The notes under the pieces are model-generated. The model did not search any database. It was given only the letters and a program-made list of their open reading frames with translations, and was not told the DNA's origin. From assembly GCF_003073045.1 (NCBI RefSeq), contig NC_037598.1, forward strand, positions 10,409,543 to 10,473,542: 64,000 nt of DNA, read 5' to 3'. The position numbers were made by a program, and so were the translations under genes. The DNA comes from Pomacea canaliculata (taxonomy: Eukaryota > Mollusca > Gastropoda > Architaenioglossa > Ampullariidae). Every line of letters starts with the position of its first letter. The first letter of the stretch is position 1. Shown piece after piece: positions 25,090 to 37,500 of the stretch.

Positions 25090-26195
25090 GGTGTGTGTGT
25101 AGGTGCGCACATGAATGGCCTGGTCAATAAATATGTCTGCAACAACCTCTTGTGATAATCCCACAAAGGCGACAGGTAAACGGATATCAACTCGACGGCT
25201 CATCTTGTCACAGGCACTACACTGCGTCTGGCGCAGCAACTCGCTGCAGTGCTGCACCCACCCACAACACAAACACAGCATGCAGGCCTCTTGTTCTGCA
25301 GCTAATGCTTGTTTGCAGGCTTTAATGACGAACTGTAATGACATACCGGTATTAACCGACACAAACCAAACCCCTCCCTCAACTTGACGGTGTTGACAGA
25401 AAAATGATCAGTTGTTGACAGAAAACTAAGACCGCAGAGGAAACGCTTGAACGTCTATGAAGCATTGTTGATTAAGTGCTGTAACAAATGTTTATTCATT
25501 ACCACGACGATCACAGCTAGACTACTGAAAGTTATAATGCAAACAAAACTGAACACCTTTTTTGGAAAAAAAAGGAATGCCTGCACACACACACGCTGAC
25601 ACATTCGCACACTTAGCCAAGTGATGCTGTTCGAGGAACAGGTCAGGGCTCAATAATGGCTGCCTGTTACTCCACAATTACAATCACACACTCGCCCACA
25701 CTTGCAGACGCCAGTAATCCCACCATTACCGGTACACCCAAAAATGAGTCATTCAAACTTATACTGTAAATAAAGGTTGTATATTGCTGAAAGGTTGGAT
25801 TTTAAGACCACTTTTAATGACAATAGTGTTAAACAGCATATGGCCACATGGTCCCTTTACCACATTGTCACAGCACTTGCAAGGATCACAGTGACACATC
25901 TGTGGGAAGAAAAGACCCAGAGTATGGTGCAACCTTAACATCTACAACCACACCCACCATGCCATTTAGTCATTCATTTAGTCGTGTGATGCCATTTGGC
26001 ATGTGGGTCGGCAATATTGGTCTCCCACTGACGTCTGTCTTTGATCATCTTTCATAACCACGCGTGGTTTAGAACTTTCCATGACTCGACCTTTCGGCGC
26101 CACGTGATATTTGCGTGTTTTGACTAGGTCTTTTTTTCGCAGCCATTGTTTATTTTCATTTGTGTTATCATCTCTCTTTCGATGTTTGTTAAATT
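25090..26195. other. No recognisable gene
   Basis: A frame of 148 codons on the minus strand (24916-25362) starts in this stretch and runs into the LINE's ATTGTC tail. It shows no domain and is probably chance. Nothing else is recognisable. Confidence 0.4.
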
Positions 26196-26250
26196 TTCTT
26201 GCTTATTTTACCTCTGTTTAATAAAGAATTTTCATTGTCATTGTCGCTCT
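26196..26250 (+). mobile_element. Very short LINE 3' tail (same family as 24040-24952)
   Basis: The stretch GCTTATTTTACCTCTGTTTA followed by ATAAAGAATTTTCATTGTC and a short ATTGTC repeat matches the last ~45 bp of the longer copy. It is an extreme 5' truncation, as expected from aborted target-primed reverse transcription. Confidence 0.6.
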
Positions 26251-27310
26251 CTCTTTCTCACTGAGCTGAAAAGTAAAATGATGCAGGCACCGTCACGTTC
26301 ACTTGCAAAGGGAGGTAAAAGGCAAATTGTTTGCTGACTTTGTTATGAAGTTACTTCCCATGCACCGCTTCAGAGGTAACGTTAGCATTTTAAAAAAATG
26401 GAAAGAATGGTTATCAGTAGATTTTAAAGTACATTATGGTAAGTTTATTTTATATTTTTCTGTTAAAAATTTTAGCGAGAGATCATTTAGTGATGTGCAT
26501 TTGAAAAAAAGTGTATTTCATTGTCGAAGTCAAAGTTATATCTCTAGTAAATCTGGGAATAATTGGATACTGTGGTTGGCGTTTGCCATGATGTCGGCAG
26601 CAGCTTCATTTGTTAGCAACAAGAACAGAAGAAGGTTCTATAGTCTAGGCATTGAGCGAAGGTCGTCTATTCTTGATTTTGTTATGAAGATTCCTAAAAA
26701 TTTCCTGTACTTCAACATATGATGTCATGGTAATTGTCAAAAACAATAGTGAGTAGGTTTTTAAAGTTCCTGTCTCCATTTGAAAGAAGGTACAAACCAA
26801 GCTATACAAATACAGACTCAAACGAAGGTATAAACAGAAACCAAAATATATCAACAAACAAGTATATATACAAAGAACATTATACCAGAATGTTATGTCT
26901 TGTTGCGAGAGAGACAATTTGTTATAGGTTTTGTCTGTTAGTTTGCTAGTGCACACTGGCAAGATCTACATTCAGTCTTCTCTAGTAAATGTATATTCTT
27001 AGAACATTTTTTTTAACTGAAAAAAACCATATTTTATTTGGGGTACAGTAAGACAAATGTAATGACAAAATATTCAGTTTAGTCATCTCGCTAGCAAAGA
27101 ACTATATTTATTTATGTACAAGGAAAATGTTATAAGCTATGTACATATTTATTTCAAAATTGTTAAGTATAGGTACAATTTTAAAAGATGTTTTAGCAAA
27201 AAAGCAATAATATAGATAAAATAATGTAATTTACTCTGAAAGTCATCCACTGAACGTTGGAGTAAACATAAATACTACAACCTGGGGACATTCCCCTCTC
27301 TCTTCCATCT
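26251..27310. other. No recognisable gene
   Basis: There is a 139-codon plus-strand frame at 26303-26722 (Lys/Ser/Phe-rich, no motif) and its minus-strand shadow. Neither shows splice logic nor family resemblance. The rest is AT-rich DNA. Confidence 0.35.
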
Positions 27311-27480
27311 CCTGGGGAGTCCTGGTAGTGCAGTGGTTAAAACACTTGCTTGTCACTACTACAGGGAGAAACTCAGGGTTCAGATATCGTCTCGGGACAC
27401 TCTTTGTATGTGACACCTGTCCCTGAGCTACCGCTGGGGGTTTTCTCCGGTTACTCCCCACCTCTCCACCCTCATAATGC
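27311..27480 (+). mobile_element. tRNA-derived SINE (second family)
   Basis: A box A-like TGGTAGTGCAGTGGTTAA is followed ~45 bp later by the box B-like GGGTTCAGATATCG. A GC-rich body ends CTCCGGTTACTCCCCACC. The spacing suits an internal RNA polymerase III promoter, but the rest does not fold as a tRNA, so this is a SINE and not a tRNA gene. Confidence 0.55.
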
Positions 27481-27621
27481 GAAATCACCTGTTTGGAAGC
27501 ACCTTCCTACCAAATAAACCAAAAACTTTTCTTCACGTCCAAAAATTGTCTTACTGAACCAGCGTCCTTTCTAAATGTCTTGGTGAGTAACTCGAGTGGT
27601 TAAGCTAAACTCTTTGCACTG

Positions 27622-29134
27622 CAGGGCTTCTGATTACGCAAAAAATTGCGTACAGTACGCATTAAAAGTTCGCAGGACCCCTTCAGTTTTCATCAATGGG
27701 GTCCCAGGGGACCCCTTCAAATTTGGGCGAAGAACAGATCAAAATTGAGTAGGTATAGTGTCTGACGTCGTAGACCAACCTATTGTTGTCGTCTGCTGCA
27801 AGGCGAGAGTAACTTCCCTTGTTTTCCCTTACCAAGAAGAGTTCCATTAAAGGCCGATATCTTCCCACCGGGGGGAAATGAGGGGTATCGTCCGTGCAAG
27901 GGAAGGTAGGAGTACACGAGGTGTGGACTGCCATCGGCCAGTCGTCTTCAATTACTATCCGGACAAAAGGCGGGGTGGACATCACAGGAACTGCCGACTA
28001 GCATGGCAATAAATCGTCTCCCTCACCCAGTACTTGCGGTAGGGTCTGAGCGCTGATGCGAAACGACTTCTGTCTGAACATTCTGTCGGGGTTAGGACTG
28101 ACTGTATTCTCCACAAACAAACAAAACTAGAATTTATAAAGGAGAGAAGAATGAACAGCGCCAATGACACAAACATAAAAACAACTGAATTGATCGCATA
28201 ATGGTCGGGTTAGATAGGCGAAGAAAGACACAGTGGGGGCACTATGTTGCAGTCGTGAATTGTTGGCCATTTGTAAAAGTTCAAAGACTGGACTCAAACC
28301 GAGGTATACTTTAGGTCAGTCATCAGGAGGAATGAACGGAAAGTATTAAATATTATTATCCCCTCTTATATGTAGTAAAGAAAGATGTAAGGAAAGACAG
28401 TATGTTCAGATAGAAGCCGTTTCGCCTCACTTTTCTTAGACCCTACAGCAAGTACTAGTCGGCTGAGAAAGGCGTTTATTGCTAAATATAGTTTGCAACT
28501 GAAACTCGTTTAATTTATTTGTACAGTTTCAAACACCTTCGATCCCCCTTCATCTCATGATTTACGTAACATTCAGAATCGACTGAATGTCACTGAGCTG
28601 AGGGCGCCACGTCTTGCCGAGGTTCGCTTTTCTGCCTTGCGCCAGGTTTTTTTATCCCAACTTTTATACTTTTAGCAACGTGCCACCTCTCGTTGATGTT
28701 TCTTACAACTCTAGTTCTCACTAACTTATTAATTGCCAGGTTACGGTCGACAACTTCCTCTTGAATGATGGCATCTGAGTCATTCATACTTTCATACATC
28801 CTCTCGCATCCACCACCAGGTGCAGCTTATTTAACTTATTTCAAAGATGTCGTTGACAGCGTGGTTAAATTCATTGCCTTAGAAATGGAAAGAAAGTGAG
28901 CACCCCAAGTACAATGAGCATAAGCTCATCACAGATGCTTGCACAGACATCTCGCCGCTTCTGACTAGACATTACAGTGCTTTGTGTGCCTGAAAGGCAG
29001 TTGAACAAAGTAGTTGATTTGTTGATTTTTTTCTACATTGTAAAGGGACCCCTTAGAGTTAGCCTGGGACCCCTTAGAAATCTGAGGAAGGGGTCCCTGG
29101 GACCCCAAAGAATTTAGCCTTAGCAGAAGCCCTG
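27622..29134. mobile_element. hAT-like DNA transposon, degenerate
   Basis: The ends are inverted. The left starts CAGGGCTTCTG (27622-27632) and the right ends CAGAAGCCCTG (29124-29134). Both carry a subterminal palindromic motif, GGGGTCCCAGGGGACCCCTT on the left and its counterpart at 29080-29106, with further GGGACCCCTTAGA copies at 29046-29080. CAGGG-type ends suit hAT elements. Flanking 8-mers share only GCACT, so a clean target duplication is not shown. Inside, a minus-strand piece (28590-28799) contains INERWHVAKSIKVGIKKPG, which resembles a transposase 'WHVAK' segment, but the family is unsure. Confidence 0.5.
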
Positions 29135-29214
29135 GCACTAATGCAATCATCTAAAACTTTCTTTCTAACGTATTAACTAACCAAGCAAGAATGACCACAA
29201 ACAGTAGTCTACTT

Positions 29215-31455
29215 TTAGACAATGTTGACATAAACATCGTTCGTATCCATGTCTTCCGCCGGTCGTCTAAGATGCTTGTCAATGACCTCCCGCTGAGCAA
29301 TGTCCTCGTAGACGCCCTCTGGTGTGTTACTTATTACCTCATAAACTCTTTGTTCATCCCCCTGGTTATCTGAGGATGTAAGTACAGTAAGACATTTTAC
29401 TCGCTGACATTAACTAATGTTCGATGACTGATGAAATAGTTATTATGACAAACTTTTCTACATAGCTGATGTCGATGACCTCGATGTTGTAATGATGATT
29501 AAACCAATGATGTTGTAATGATGATTATAGACCTTACAATGTCAGCGATGATGACTGGGATTCTTTTTTAACCGCAAGTAGGAAAAATTGTCTACGATAG
29601 TTCAGAAACTAAAGATGTCGTCTATGTAACTCCACTTTTAGACATTTGCAACTAGGTTTCCTGTTATATTATTATTATTATTTTATTAATAATTCTTGAA
29701 GGCGTTGAAAGGGGATATTAAGCAGGAAGGAACTGCTTATTGCATGTAGATTGTCACTTGCATCAAAAATGATTTTGAATTATTCCATCCTTATTTAACT
29801 TCCTCACTCACACTAAAAAAGATAGGGCAACAATGATCATTATTGAGAACTGCCGTGAACAAACAGTGATCATCAAAATCCTGCTTAATATACTTGTAGG
29901 AATGTGAAGAATATTATTCCTATCTGTAACGAAGTTATAAGCATATTTTAATAACCTTGCAAATACAAAAAGAATAATATCATAGAAGAAAAAGACTAAG
30001 GAATGAGCATACCGTATACAGGTGATTCTATTTGTCTTGATGAGTAGCCTGCGACTACATCGTCAGATCCTGAAGACAACTTACACCGCCTGTAAATCAA
30101 GGATTAGAAATTATGTCTCTTGAAAACCTTATAAAACCATTTAGCAACAGAGCCATGTTTCTGTTAGAATATCCATAGAAATGAAAGCATCAGATAACTG
30201 CATTCGTGACATCAATTAGTTTATATTCTAGTTTGGGAAAATAATTCTCACAACAATGAGGCACTGTTAGAAATGCTTCCTTTCTTAAAACTAGACTGCA
30301 CTTCTTTTAGTTTACATTTGAAACATTTATATTTTCTGATGAAATCGTTATCAAATGAAAAAAAGTGTGTGAGAGTGTGAGAGAGTGTGTGAGAGAGAGA
30401 GAGACTTGTGTATTCAAAGAAAGGTAAACGAATCAGAAAGAAATTTCTTACAATTATTAAGTAATCACCTGTTGAAATCACATATCAAGCCCGCCAACTC
30501 GGTCAAACTCACCAAAATATGCCAACAGCGACAACAATGAACATGACGATGCCACCAACAGCTAAGCCTGCGACAAGAGCCGTCAGATTCTCGTTCTCCT
30601 CGGCTGTTTCCAGAGAGAAATGGTTTGAAGGTATTATTTAAAGCTGAAGAACACACTAGTCGGCATAGACATTGTCAATAAATAATTATGATTTTTTTAA
30701 TCAATCAGCTTAAATATCTAAATAATCTTCATTTATCTTTTATAATTAAATCATATCTCTTTCCCCCTCTTATTTTCTGTCAGTGGATGGAGGGAGGGGG
30801 ACTTTGCTTTATGCCAAGCCAGCAATTAAAGCTATATCACGGTAAGGCAGCCAGCCATGTAAACAGGGAAAGCGCAGAGAAAGAACGAGAGCTGAACCCA
30901 GGACACCCAACCTTCACTGTATTAGTGACAGGCGCTAACCGATTTGCCATCAGACCGCCATCAGTGGATGGGGAAGGGAAGTAGATAACTTATAGTAATA
31001 AGAGCAACACCTTCCAAACCCGAAGACGTGCATTCGTCAGTTCGATATTCGTGTGGGGCAGTGTAATTTATCTCTCTAAATATATATATAGTAGTTGTGG
31101 CATGAAGCATGCATGAAACAGTATAGCTTACATAGATATATAGTGTTCATGTGGAATGTGCCATGCAAGTGATGTGTGTGCATGTAGCACTCAGTAATTT
31201 TCATTTTATAACTGTAGAGTCAGATTTAAAAAACAAACTCTACGTGCTTTGATTACACGTAGGACCCCGCCATCCACTTTCACATCCAGCAGGGCAGTTT
31301 CCTAAAATGGAATCGCAGACAGAGCTGTTCTTGCAACTTCCACACGTCTTGGCACAGTCTGGTCCAAAGTAGCCCTCGGCACAGGCTGTGAAATGCACCA
31401 GCGTTAAGCCACGAAGGGATCTTTTAAGTCCACTAAATATTAAGTACAAAAGTGT

Positions 31456-31507
<52 letters not shown>

Positions 31508-34500
31508 CAAAAGCTATAAATTCGTGAAATATAGTATAATATATGAATATTCTAAATGTACATTAACAATTTCTCCCTGTCTCTCTCTATTTGGATATAT
31601 GGGTCTGCAAGATCCCGGTTCTTCGAGTGAAGCAGGGCTGTGTTCTCATCTCCCTTTTCTGAATTATTTAATAAATTCATTCGCTCATGACATACTGTCT
31701 AATGGTAAACATGGGGTCTTCGCGTAAGATAGAACTTTCTCCTTTTGCTGTTTTTAGAAACTGCAACAACTGTCACTGGTTTGGAACATCCATTCTATAT
31801 CGGACAGGCCCGAGAAATGTCTTAAGAGGTCACCAAACTCACAATATATTTGTGCACACTTGTTTGCCTTGTTAAAAAGACACTTCTAAATGTTAGAAAC
31901 ACACTTGATGTAAGTGGAATAATATATACTCTAAATGTGTTAACTAATTGTGTAATAATGTTACATAAATAAAAACAATATTGACTTGCTTTGATCACAT
32001 CTGAAGCCCTGCCATCCAGGCTCGCAATTAGCAGGACAGTATCCTGTCACGGCATCGCACGTCCAGTTATTCCTGCAGGCTCCACATTTCTTGTTACAAT
32101 TAATTCCAAAGTAGCCATCGACACACACTGCATCATATGATTCTCATTTGAGAATAAAGTCTCCTACATGAACAATATTTTAACATAGTTTACACATGAA
32201 TGCATCTAATCAGTATACAGTATAAGTATACTGTTGTCGAAACAAGTAATGCCACCACATTCGTTCAGGTTCCGACAAGTGATGTTTATGTGCCCTACTC
32301 CCTCCCACCTCCCCCAACACACACACATTGTCTGTCTCTTTATTTTTGAGACTGGAGACTTGGAAACCTTAATGTTTGTTACATAAATTTGTTCGTGAAC
32401 ATGACATTTGATATACGAAATATTTTTAAGATTGCTGGCGTTTTCAATCTTTGAAATAAGTGAGTGAATGGAAATGAATGTTTTAAGGAACTAAGCATTT
32501 TAAGCATACGTGTAAGTTGTTTTCGGTTGGGTATTTTTAATAAACATAGAGGACAAGTGGTTTATTTTGGTGAGTTTAATGGAAAAAAAGAAATACTAAT
32601 ATGGTTAATTTTGGCATGACAAGCAGACTTAAAATTACTTTCTCCCTGTTTTATAATGCTACATGTCGATGATGTTAGTTCTTACCCCAAACCTGCACTT
32701 CGCATAGACTGAGAGAAAGATCCTCGACATCGAAATAACCGTATCCTTTGGCCAGTGAAAGTCTCACTTTGTGACTTACTATCACCTTGTCTAGTCTGGC
32801 GTCTTGCCTGGCAGCTGCATTTCTTATGTAAATCTCCTCAATATGACTACCCAAGAGAATACTATACACTCTGAATAATCTGTCTGAAAATGAGTAAACA
32901 GATTATTTGAAAATTGCATTGCTGTTGTAAGGTTTAGTGAGGAGAAAAAGAACTCTCTAGCTTTACTATATGTAAAAGTAAAATATTACAAAATTCATAA
33001 GATAAAATGCTAAGAATATATTGAACTTTGTTTTTAATTATGTGATATCAAAACTTGGAATAACAAATCAATAGACCCATCCACCATTTCAACTGTACAT
33101 GTATTCATTGACACATCATCAAGACATTTGTTAAACTGGATTGAGTCATGCTCTTTTGTTGCAATAAATGAACTATAGATATTTACTGTTACCAACCTAA
33201 AGGTGGTACCATGAGTGTGACAGCAGCGATAGGGAACTCTTGACCCAAATCCACCTCCCAAAATGGACTCGAAAAGTTGCCACTGGCTATGTGGACACAG
33301 TTTGGACTGGCTGGAAACCGGCTGAAGGGACTGTAGGTGACGTCACTGTTACCATTCACAGCCAGACATGCTGGACCTGATGTTTCATTGAGGTTAGAAT
33401 CGTCAGGTACAGAACCCATCGTAGCTGTTCTTCCTAGAGCTACATTGCCTGCAACACAAGGACTAAAGATAGATGACAAGCAATTCATATCAACTTTAAG
33501 GCTGTTGTGTTTATACAAAACATGTAAACAAGAGATTTAGTTATCATTATCATGTTTTCCCTATCACCAGCTACCAGCAAACACAAAAGAACTGTCACCT
33601 GTTCAACTTCGATTGTAGTTTTCTGTAATTCAGTTCTCTTTGTATCATTGTCTTCCATCATGGTCATTTTTTCTAATAATGATTTGTTCTTTGATTAGAA
33701 AAATACTGGGGAAAACTGGACTCAGTTTCATTTGTATCTATTTTATCTATTTCAAAGAATTTGCGATGTACAAAGCTTTGTAAATATGTCTGTTTGTGTG
33801 TTGTGAGAGTTGTATCCACGTGTTCTGAAGGCTGGATATTTACGTTTTCTGCAGTTGCCAGCAGGTATGCAACTCTCTGTAAAATTGCATCCTCCAGTCA
33901 CCTCACACGAGCATGTCTGACCTGTGAGATAAATGATGAAGCATGATGAGAATTCACACGTACGAACCATAAATATTCGGGAAACTAGCCTGCTTCTATT
34001 ATTCTTTTTTCCCCATATCTTTGGGAGGGGAGGTACGAAATTACTGGCTCGCTCCTGGATATCCTCAAGTGAGTGCGCTACTTCACCATCTTTTCTTTAG
34101 TACAATATCTGAGCTCGAGTATTTTAGTTATTAAAATTTATCAATAGTGCTAACATGTCTTGCGATACATTAAAATAACTATCTACAGCTACCTCTGTAA
34201 AGATAGATTTTAAAAAAATGACTTGCTTTGGTCACATCTGGAGCCTTGCCATCCAGTGTCGCAGTCGTCAGGACAGTTTCCTGTTTCGGTATCGCAGGGT
34301 GCATTGTTCTTGCATCCTCCGCACTTCCTGCTGCAGTTTGGCCCAAAGTAACCCTCGTCACAAACTGTGACATTAGAGACACGTTACTAACGTGATTAAG
34401 AAAATTCCAAAATTTAGCAAGTAAATGAGCATCTTGATTATTTAGCTTAAAAGTGCGTCACTCTACCTGGAAATCTTCAATGCAATGGAGGAAGGAGTAA

Positions 34501-37500
34501 AAAGTGTTGGAGAGAAGACAATACAGGAAGGCGGTATTCAGAAGGACACTAGTAACCAGACTGTTAAAAAGGACATTAAGTTAGATAGCCACAGAACGAC
34601 AGGTGGTCTGACCTTGCCTACACAGCTTTCCTTGAAATCCGTCAACACATCCCAACTTGCACGTGCCGTTCACGTGATCACAATGAACACTTCTTCTGCA
34701 ATGGCCGCACTGCAACTTACAGTCTCTTCCGTACGTACCTGCTGCACATGCTGTCAATAAGATATTGAAATTATTACATTTGACACTCTGTATCACCTGT
34801 CTCTGTCTCTATTCGTGCGTGTTGTTTATAAGGGTTTGACGAAGAAGGCACGACGCACGCGGTAATTCTTATTTTTTTAAAGTAAATGAGAAAATTTTGA
34901 CCTACTTTGATCACACCTGGGGCCCTGCCATCCACTCTCACAGCCAGCAGGACAGGCTTTTGTGACAGTGTCACAGACTGAGTTGTATCTGCATGCTCCA
35001 CACGTCTTGTTACAGTCTGGTCCGAAATATCCCTCAACGCATTCTGCCCCAAACAATGATGACAAATACACTAGGTTCTCTATTTGCACCGGTTCTGTAG
35101 CACTCCAACTCAATTTACAAGAAAATGGAACGTTCTGTGTGGAATATTCTACTTTCGTTAAATAAAAAGATGTAACTGTTTATGTAAAGTCCCCTATGGT
35201 CGTAAAAAGACATTCTTTCCTTACATACAAACGTGTATAAGTGGACTGCTGTCTGTCTGAAGAGACCAACGCTTAGCCTCTTGCGAAGTTCTCCACTGCT
35301 AGTCTTGGCGAGCCTAAACAATGAATGTGACTAAACCGGAAGCTTTGTACAAAATGCCTCGTTTAAGTAGTTAATCTGAAATGTGAATAAACTGGAAGCT
35401 TTGTACACATCAGCCTCGCTTCAGTAGTTAACTGGAAGAACATTGTCTGCCAGCAGTCCAGTAATACAAGTTCGTGATGTACCTATACCTCCAGTCAGTA
35501 TCATTCGCTAAGCACAAAGGGTAGGAGACCAGATTTTTTAAACACTTATTTACTGTTGTTAATCATATTGTTTGGGAACGTTGTTAGCAGTTGGTTGTTG
35601 GTAGTGTACCCTTATACTTACCCCACACCTGCACTTCGCATAAATTTAAGAACATGTCATTTCCAGCTTGCGATTTTTTAGACAGTCTCACTCTACGTCC
35701 TCTCACGGGAACAGGAAGTGAGATCTCCGTCTTAAGTAGCGCGTTGTCTGATGGGAAAGTGTAGATCTCTTGGTTGTCTACATTCAGCTTCATGCTTCTC
35801 ATTCGTGTAATTTCTGGTTATTGAGAAACACGTCTCATAAGTTTTCTTCAATTTTCAGGAACAAAAAACTATTTATTTGATTTACAATAGCATTTAACAC
35901 TTAACAATGTAAGAGAATATCAGACAAGGAAAATACCATTGGTTAAAAAAAAAATAAACATTTGATTGACTGGATAATTGTGCGAAAAAGACAATGCCTG
36001 ATTTATTCCTGGTATTTCTTTTTCATTTCTTCAAAGATCTGAGCTTTTAATGATAAGCTTATCAATGCTCATTACCAAGTGTATATTTTTGCATATGAAA
36101 TATAGGGCACGCCATATTCTAACATAATTTTTACAGCTGATATAAAACGAAGCATTAAATAGATATAGTGTGCCTTTACCCCTTCTTTCACATTGTAGGA
36201 ACAATATTATCTAAAGTTTAGTGTCATCTGTCAGACAGGCCCTAACAGTTACATATAAGCTTTAAAAAATCGAAAGAAGTAATAAAGGAAAGAGCCCGTG
36301 ACTTTCCCTTCAGTCGGTCTTTACTACTACTTACGTGTATTTCGTCCGATGACCGTAATGCTAGTGATGAGGAAGTCCTGTCCCAAGTCCACTTCCCAGA
36401 ATGGACTCAGGTCCCCATATCCCGTGTGAACACAGTTGGGACTGTCTGGAAACTGATTGATGGGTCTGAAGGTTTCATCACGGTTGCCATTCACAGCCAG
36501 ACATGCCGGTCCAGATACTTCATTGGTGTCGTACACAGAACTCAGTCTTGCTGCTTTGCCGAGAGCTACATTGCCTGCATCATAAATACAACTAAGAAAA
36601 AACGCACACATCACACCAATGTGCATGTTGGTAAGATCAAGAAGAAATGCAAGAACATAGACAATGGACTGGACGTTAATGAAAGTCAAGAGTGTAATGG
36701 ACTGCCACGTGTGGGGTCCTGCGCGCAATGATTAATTTCCACTCGCATGCACCCGTCCAGCATGCGTCCACACGCTCACTCCAAAATACTCCTCAAAATA
36801 CCGAACTTCAATATGACAAAGGATATAATCAAAGAAAAGGTACACACATAAAAAAAAAATCTACATAAAAGAGTGGCTACAAGTATATCTTAAAACTTAT
36901 CTATTTGGTGTTCTTCTTGTTAGTTTCTCACGACAATAATTCCGCTGCTCACTGTTCACAAGTCACTAGTTTCAGTTCACAGTTCATCAATACCAAAAAT
37001 TCCCAATTCACAGTTTCAGTCCCCACGTGGACTTTAACGTTTTCGATGATCCATAAGACGGACTCTCAGCGGCCGCTCACCAGCTCGCTACCCGGAGAAG
37101 TGACGTTCTCTGCCCCTCGCCAGACTTGGTTCCTTTCTTCCGGTGGCGTAACTTCCTCCCGTTGGCCTTGGAGGTGTAGCAAGGGTCTGGACGCAGGTGT
37201 AAGGGGCGTTGCTCGCCTCAGGCGGTCCCCGACCTTCAGCTGGACGAAGAGGGGTCGGGCTGTTACCCAGTGGTCTCCCCCTGGCCATGGTTGACTCGCG
37301 GCCGCTTACGTCAGGTGTTGTCGTTAGCTTCGACTGGCCACTGATGTTGAATAGGGCGGCCAGACATTTGGCGCGCCAGTCGGGCCGATATGCCGCCAGC
37401 TTGACCAGTTCACTGCTTTAATCATTGTAACAACCTTACCCCCACCCGACTAACACACTAAATCCCCTAACTACACAAAATGCCACACAAGTAGAAACAT

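Noticed and set aside
24916-25362. 148-codon minus-strand frame, Cys-rich at the start
   Set aside because: It ends in the TMTMTM translation of the LINE's ATTGTC tail and overlaps the LINE end. I see no splice context or family.
26303-26722. 139-codon plus-strand frame
   Set aside because: It has no recognisable motif, low-complexity Lys/Ser/Phe composition and AT-rich context, with an equally long shadow frame on the other strand.
27311-27480. tRNA gene
   Set aside because: Box A and box B motifs are present, but there is no matching acceptor stem or cloverleaf, and the body continues as a SINE.
33922-34226. A gene boundary splitting the two-module receptor into two genes
   Set aside because: No signal peptide, terminal exon or anchor is visible between the modules, while exon phases and the total of exactly 703 codons support one gene. 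The split remains possible and is noted in the gene entry.
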